Of a stretch of DNA of 10,879 bases, positions 7,512-10,879 are shown piece by piece. The DNA lies in assembly GCA_002325765.1 (NCBI GenBank), contig DCST01000047.1:28519-39397 (forward strand). The letters are read 5' to 3'. The translations under genes and the position numbers were made by a program. Each line of letters starts with the position of its first letter. Within the stretch, counting starts at the first letter, position 1. Under the pieces are notes generated by a model that saw only the letters and a list, made by a program, of their open reading frames with translations, made no database searches and had not been told where the DNA came from. Origin of the DNA: a bacterium UBA1459 (GTDB lineage Bacteria > Pseudomonadota > Alphaproteobacteria > CAJXXZ01 > UBA1459).

Positions 7512-8008
7512 AAGGAGCTACTTTCTTTAAATAATATTTTTTGATTATTAGAAATATATTTACTTACTAAAAAACCTTTAGCATTAACTTTATATAATAC
7601 AAAAAGTTTTGTAGTTAAATATATAAGCAATGTATTACCTTCATTATCCATAAGTACATAAAAAGATGGACCAATAGATAATAAAATATCTTCTAATGTG
7701 GAGTTAATATCATGCATAAAACTATTAGCATCTAAATCTGTAAATTTAGCCTCATAATCATCTTCACTTCTATAAAGTTGATCATTTTTCTTGTATAATC
7801 GAATATATTTTGTTTCTTTTATATAATATAACTCTATTTCAGCTATATATTTAGATGTATTAAAATTAATTTTAGCTTCTACTAATCCAAGTACACTTAC
7901 TATTAAGACTTGATTAGGTTTATGTACTAACAAAATGTTTTTTATACATTCTATATAAATAGCTTTATCAAAAATTTGCTTACTAGTTTTAAATTGAAAT
8001 ATATTCAT
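7508..8008 (-). CDS. Unrecognised 166-residue protein coupled to rpmF
   Basis: I do not recognise this protein. It has no signal peptide and no convincing membrane helix. It looks soluble and probably beta-rich: alternating hydrophobic stretches at 33-44 (NQVLIVSVLGLV), 55-72 and 116-141 (FYVLMDNEGNTLLIYL and following) suggest strands. A charged middle (73-92) and a predicted helix (96-111) lie between. Its ATG overlaps the rpmF stop in an ATGA, so it is almost surely co-translated with L32. The usual rpmF partner, YceD/DUF177, lies upstream of rpmF and has a different pattern; plsX, the usual downstream neighbour, is larger and glycine-rich. Neither fits. Codon use and composition match the neighbours. 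The stop codon is TAG. Confidence 0.7.
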   Translation of the reverse strand: MNIFQFKTSKQIFDKAIYIECIKNILLVHKPNQVLIVSVLGLVEAKINFNTSKYIAEIELYYIKETKYIRLYKKNDQLYRSEDDYEAKFTDLDANSFMHDINSTLEDILLSIGPSFYVLMDNEGNTLLIYLTTKLFVLYKVNAKGFLVSKYISNNQKILFKESSSF

Positions 8009-8178
8009 ATTCTAATAATAAGTCTATTATTATAATATCCACAAAATTTACATGCAAAATGCGACTTATGATAGTTACCACATGTTTTACATTTATGCAT
8101 ATTAACTAATTGTAGAGCTAAATGAGCTCTTCTTAAATGTGTTCTTCTATATGATTTTCTCTTCTTAGGAACTGCCAT
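8005..8178 (-). CDS. rpmF: 50S ribosomal protein L32, zinc-ribbon form
   Basis: Small protein of the large ribosomal subunit, 57 residues. It starts with the canonical MAVPKK, followed by a basic arm (RKSYRRTHLRRAH at 7-19) and a zinc ribbon with four cysteines: C30 and C33 in HKCKTC, and C43 and C46 in ACKFCGYY. It ends NRLIIRI where the family has GRxVI. The TGA stop shares bases with the ATG of the next gene. The start lies 37 nt after the end of the murC-like gene, with no Shine-Dalgarno sequence. Many alphaproteobacterial L32 proteins, including those I recall from Rickettsia and Ehrlichia, lack these cysteines, so this C+ form is a useful taxonomic clue. Confidence 0.96.
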   Translation of the reverse strand: MAVPKKRKSYRRTHLRRAHLALQLVNMHKCKTCGNYHKSHFACKFCGYYNNRLIIRI

Positions 8179-8215
8179 AAAACAAATATATCATTTTTTT
8201 ATCAAGAAATGTGTT

Positions 8216-9451
8216 TTATATAGAAATATATCTAGTAACAAGATTTCGATAGTATTTACCTTTTGAGCATAATATACAGATATTTGTTGCATTTTTAATA
8301 AAATCAATAATTTCTTCTTCTGTGCCTAAGTATATACAATTTTGATATTTATATTTACTAGCAAATATTATATTTGAGTATTTTTGTATTAAATTGTTAA
8401 ACTCATTTATAAAAAAATCTGATCTAATCGCTCTATATGGATCTATAATACAATATACTTTTTGATCTCTTATTGCAGAGAGTGTATTTTCTATTTCATA
8501 AGGACATAAAGCTTGATCATCTATATATAAACATTTATCATTTCTATAAAAAATATCAAATCTCTGTGATGCATGATGACATTTAAATACTTGATTTATA
8601 ATCTCTGATATAGGTATATTTTTATATACATGTATAGCTATAATTGCCGCTATAATATGATATGCTGCAGCATCTGTGAATAATTGTGTTTTTATTATCC
8701 ATTCACTATTCTTATACTTAAGTATAAAACTAATACCAATATTTTTAATAATATCACTTGATATAAAGTTGATAATTCGAAAATGCGCATCTTCATGAAA
8801 TCCATATGAAATAGCTGATCTATTATTACAAAAACTTTCACATTTAATATCATCTTTATTATAAATAATCTTTTTGGAATGATTCAGTAATTGATGAAAA
8901 TATTGATCAAATAAATCAAAATTATAATCATATAACCATATATGATCTGTACCATAATTTAAGAATATTAAGATATCTGTATCCTCTTGAGTAAATTTCA
9001 TATCAGCTTCATTAAGTTCTACGATATTTAGTTCATTTTCTTTATTATATACTTGACTATAATTTGTACCAATAAAACAATTAGAATTTATATTTAAAGC
9101 ATCGCTTAGTTGTTTTATATATGTTGTAGTTGATGTCTTTCCGCTGCCTCCAGTAATACTAATTTTGAATTTATTACTTGTAATTTGATTTAGTAATTCT
9201 GCTCTATGTATAACTTTTATATTTTTTTGTTTAGCTTCTTCTATTTTATTAGAAGGTATATCTGTATTATATACTATAAAATCAATATAATCTGATAATT
9301 TTTGATCTTGATGTTTTACATCTATTGGAAATTCTGAAATAGATATTGGATTAACATCAGATCCAGTTACTTCATGGCCTATTAAATATAAATAATAAGC
9401 AATTTGTCTCATAGATTGTCCACAAACTCCTAAAAAATGATATTTCGACAT
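8216..9451 (-). CDS. murC: MurC-family UDP-N-acetylmuramate:amino-acid ligase, divergent active site
   Basis: Mur ligases add amino acids to UDP-MurNAc in peptidoglycan precursor synthesis; MurC adds L-alanine. The 411 residues (usual 460-490) keep the three-domain order. The N-terminal Rossmann part is HFLGVCGQSM at 5-14 and GHEVTGSD at 25-32. RRAELL-like HRAELL sits at 82-87. The ATP loop GGSGKTSTT is at 101-109, where the family has GTHGKTTTT. ELNEADMKF at 145-153 corresponds to EADESDxxF, and NYGTDH at 165-170 to NIxxDH. In the C-terminal domain, SQRFD at 295-299 matches KRRFE, DDQALCP at 311-317 replaces DDYxHHP, and IDPYR at 336-340 corresponds to FQPHR. The central HNxxNAxAA motif is reduced to AAAYHIIAA. 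The GVCG start is also Mpl-like, so a tripeptide ligase is an alternative. Activity may be altered. Confidence 0.82.
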   Translation of the reverse strand: MSKYHFLGVCGQSMRQIAYYLYLIGHEVTGSDVNPISISEFPIDVKHQDQKLSDYIDFIVYNTDIPSNKIEEAKQKNIKVIHRAELLNQITSNKFKISITGGSGKTSTTTYIKQLSDALNINSNCFIGTNYSQVYNKENELNIVELNEADMKFTQEDTDILIFLNYGTDHIWLYDYNFDLFDQYFHQLLNHSKKIIYNKDDIKCESFCNNRSAISYGFHEDAHFRIINFISSDIIKNIGISFILKYKNSEWIIKTQLFTDAAAYHIIAAIIAIHVYKNIPISEIINQVFKCHHASQRFDIFYRNDKCLYIDDQALCPYEIENTLSAIRDQKVYCIIDPYRAIRSDFFINEFNNLIQKYSNIIFASKYKYQNCIYLGTEEEIIDFIKNATNICILCSKGKYYRNLVTRYISI

Positions 9452-9457
9452 AGAAAA

Positions 9458-10027
9458 TTATAACTCTTCTAATTGAATTTTAAATGATTTAGTATACATA
9501 ATTTTTATTATTTCTAAATCTGCCTCTAATAATAGAGTAATTTCATTAATAAGGCTATATATCAAATCAGTATATAAATTAATAATATAATAAAGCAAAT
9601 CTACTGAATTATTTGCAATATCTAAATAATTTAAGTATTTACATAATAGATTTTCACATTTTTCTATATTTTCTTTATAGTTACAAATATTAGATATATA
9701 TATTATTTTCTTTTTTTGACTTATTTGTAATGTTTTTATAGCTTCTTCTTTATTATATTTATTTGTAAGAAATACATTTATTATATTAAAAAAACTTTTG
9801 ATTGGATTAATTGAAATGTCACCTTTATATATTCTAAAATTAATTATTTCATCCATTCTCATATTTACTGAGTATTTATTAAAATATTGATATATATTAT
9901 CTAATCTTGTTAGAGTAAATATTTTTGAAAAATAATACTTAATATCATATGTTTTTTCAATATTATGAATATATAAATTATTATATGTAATATTATAAGT
10001 AAAATAATCTATTTGTTCCTGAATCAT
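9458..10027 (-). CDS. Unrecognised 189-residue protein, possibly the second half of a split gene
   Basis: I do not recognise this protein. It is dominated by Ile, Asn, Lys and Tyr, has no membrane helix or signal peptide, and looks mostly helical in its second half (about 88-189). Three cysteines cluster at 115, 124 and 129. It ends LQLEEL-like (KIQLEEL). The gene starts 36 nt after the end of the 95-residue reading frame, in the same frame. The intervening bases, after a TAG and a TAA, would read as an acidic linker (EIDDEDEITKI), as if the two once formed one ~297-residue protein. The murC-like gene starts 6 nt downstream of its TAA. It occupies the position where secY is expected in the spc operon, but it lacks SecY-like helices. 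A fast-evolving gene or a decaying one are both possible. Confidence 0.55.
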   Translation of the reverse strand: MIQEQIDYFTYNITYNNLYIHNIEKTYDIKYYFSKIFTLTRLDNIYQYFNKYSVNMRMDEIINFRIYKGDISINPIKSFFNIINVFLTNKYNKEEAIKTLQISQKKKIIYISNICNYKENIEKCENLLCKYLNYLDIANNSVDLLYYIINLYTDLIYSLINEITLLLEADLEIIKIMYTKSFKIQLEEL

Positions 10028-10063
10028 TATTTTAGTTATTTCATCTTCATCATCTATTTCTTA

Positions 10064-10351
10064 CTAAATTAAACGAAATAAGTTAATAATTTTATATAAG
10101 TATTTATTGATATATTGAAGCTTCATAAGATCAAAATAAGCTTTCATAATATTATTAAATGGTATTCTACGATAAAATATTGTTGGTATTTTATTATTAT
10201 ATTCTACTATAGGTTCAAAATTATTTATATCCCTATATATTAAAAGACTATACTTGGATATTTGCTTTATATATTCTAGATAACGATAATTCGTAATATA
10301 TTTATGTATTTTTTCTGATTCAATTATATTAATAAGTTTTATAGTAATCAT
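10064..10351 (-). CDS. Unrecognised 95-residue protein coupled to rplO, possibly the first half of a split gene
   Basis: I do not recognise this protein. It is basic and rich in Ile, Tyr, Lys and Asn, without a clear membrane helix. Its ATG overlaps the rplO stop in an ATGA, so translation is likely coupled to L15. It ends at a TAG immediately followed by an in-frame TAA, and the same frame then stays open into the next gene. The segment [19 protein letters not shown] (55-73) is the least repetitive part and the best query. ScpA, HolA, AtpG and SecY were considered as identities for it and its partner, and none showed a convincing motif. It may be an intact small gene or the N-terminal piece of a broken one. 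Confidence 0.5.
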   Translation of the reverse strand: MITIKLINIIESEKIHKYITNYRYLEYIKQISKYSLLIYRDINNFEPIVEYNNKIPTIFYRRIPFNNIMKAYFDLMKLQYINKYLYKIINLFRLI

Positions 10352-10803
10352 ATTGATTTAATAGCTACTTCTTCTTTTTTATTAAGAATTTTGTATTTTT
10401 GGGTACCATTTGGATTGTTAATAATTTTAATATATCTATAATAATGAGCTATATTTAAACTATTAAATAGTACTTGCATATTTTCATCATTTATTTCTAT
10501 ATTTTGCATAGCTGCAATATATGCTAGATTCTTATAATTTACTTCATAAGTTTTATAGAACTTACGATTAACTCCTATCTTTCCTCCTCTTTTTGGTAAT
10601 TTTCTATGTAAAGGTGTTTGACCTCCTTCAAATCCAGGTGAAGGAAATCCTTTTCTTGCTCCTTGTCCTTTATGTCCTCTTCCGCTTGTTTTTCCAAGTC
10701 CGGATCCAATACCTCTACCAACTCTTTTTGCATTGTGATTTTTCCATGCGCATTTATTCCAATTATTTAAAATATTGGATATACTCTCATTAGGTATACT
10801 CAT
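10348..10803 (-). CDS. rplO: 50S ribosomal protein L15
   Basis: Early-assembly protein of the large ribosomal subunit. From the ATG at 10803 it has 151 residues. The glycine-rich, basic family signature is plain: [20 protein letters not shown] at 26-45, [19 protein letters not shown] at 56-74, then the weaker globular C-terminal domain (about 80-151). That domain is strongly eroded and lacks the usual alpha-beta end with its IExAGG. An upstream in-frame ATG at 10827 would add 8 residues and overlap rpmD by 11 nt. I prefer 10803 because even that gives a longer arm before KRVGRG than the family norm (about 17 residues). The gene follows rpmD as in the spc operon, but secY does not come next. 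Confidence 0.95.
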   Translation of the reverse strand: MSIPNESISNILNNWNKCAWKNHNAKRVGRGIGSGLGKTSGRGHKGQGARKGFPSPGFEGGQTPLHRKLPKRGGKIGVNRKFYKTYEVNYKNLAYIAAMQNIEINDENMQVLFNSLNIAHYYRYIKIINNPNGTQKYKILNKKEEVAIKSI

Positions 10804-10816
10804 AAATATAATTTTA

Positions 10817-10879
10817 TCATATTTCATCTTCTATCAAATATTTATTATATATTTTCCTAATCATTATTTTAGAAAAATA
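10817..10879 (-). CDS. rpmD: 50S ribosomal protein L30, C-terminal end only (window edge)
   Basis: Only the last 20 codons are visible, ending at a TGA (10819-10817 on the minus strand). The residues [17 protein letters not shown] align by eye with the L30 C-terminus, which typically reads xGMxNKVxHLVKVEE: Met, Lys, Ile and the final Ile-Glu coincide. The location directly upstream of rplO is where rpmD lies in the spc operon, and this decides the call, since the fragment is too short on its own. The gap to the preferred rplO start is 13 nt. Confidence 0.65.
   Translation of the reverse strand, partial: YFSKIMIRKIYNKYLIEDEI

Noticed and set aside
8179..8215. Possible hairpin (AAAACA/TGTTTT) between the murC-like gene and rpmF
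   Set aside because: The stem is only 6 weak A/T-rich pairs around a loop of more than 20 nt, so it is not a credible terminator or regulator.
9458..10351. The two unknown ORFs as a split secY, scpA, holA or atpG
   Set aside because: There is no run of hydrophobic helices (SecY), no EGPLDLLL (ScpA), no delta-subunit pattern (HolA) and no C-terminal NxxRQxxIT (AtpG).
10593..10793. 66-residue open frame on the plus strand opposite rplO
   Set aside because: It is a shadow of the conserved L15 glycine/basic region, with low-complexity hydrophobic content and no start signal.
10804..10827. Earlier rplO start at 10827
   Set aside because: It lengthens an N-terminal arm that is already longer than usual for L15. 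It remains possible because 11-nt overlaps occur elsewhere in this window.
1..10879. Reassignment of TGA to tryptophan
   Set aside because: Several conserved genes (gmk, dnaQ, rpmF, rplO) end properly at TGA, and conserved Trp positions in leuS use TGG.
1..10879. tRNA genes, CRISPR arrays, insertion sequences or prophage genes
   Set aside because: I found no GGTTCRANYCC-type tRNA arm outside coding sequence, no spaced direct repeats, and no transposase, integrase or phage motifs. Almost every base is inside a gene.

Overview
The window is extremely AT-rich (mostly A and T even in codon positions 1 and 2) and very tightly packed. It reads as a chromosome fragment of a genome-reduced, probably obligately intracellular bacterium. 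The DnaQ protein (YINPER, DTLDLARRKF and HGALxDA stretches) and an omega-like protein with an SEEDxxxxxxxL tail look alphaproteobacterial. Lone amino-acid and DMT-type transporters fit a host-dependent lifestyle of the Rickettsiales/Holosporales kind. L32 carries four zinc-type cysteines, which I do not recall from Rickettsia or Anaplasmataceae L32, so the order is left open. TGA, TAA and TAG all act as stops and Trp is TGG, so the standard bacterial code applies. I see no insertion sequence, phage gene, CRISPR, tRNA or rRNA.

Plus strand, 1-7511: the 3' two thirds of a UvrD/Rep/PcrA helicase; a 64-nt T-rich spacer; a divergent RNA polymerase omega candidate; guanylate kinase (gmk); a GlnP/HisM-type amino-acid ABC permease; a compact leucyl-tRNA synthetase (leuS); an unrecognised four-helix membrane protein; the DNA polymerase III epsilon exonuclease (dnaQ); a DMT-family transporter; and a HIT-family protein. 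From the omega candidate onward, genes overlap by 4-11 nt or are separated by 1-17 nt, so they look like one long co-transcribed block.

Minus strand, 10879-7508, read right to left: the 3' end of rpmD (L30), rplO (L15), two unrecognised small proteins (95 and 189 aa) lying in the same frame and separated by tandem stops, a divergent MurC-type ligase, rpmF (L32), and an unrecognised 166-aa protein. rpmD-rplO is the usual spc-operon order, but the expected secY does not follow. The two blocks converge with a 4-nt overlap of their last genes and no room for a terminator.

The functions are mainly core information processing (replication proofreading, DNA unwinding, transcription, nucleotide supply, translation), plus uptake of host metabolites and a remnant of peptidoglycan precursor synthesis. 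Most recognisable proteins are shorter than their family norm. There is no clear sign of a novel multi-gene system. The best candidates for a second look are the unknown pair replacing secY, the MurC homologue with rewritten active-site motifs, and the unknown proteins beside rpmF and leuS.
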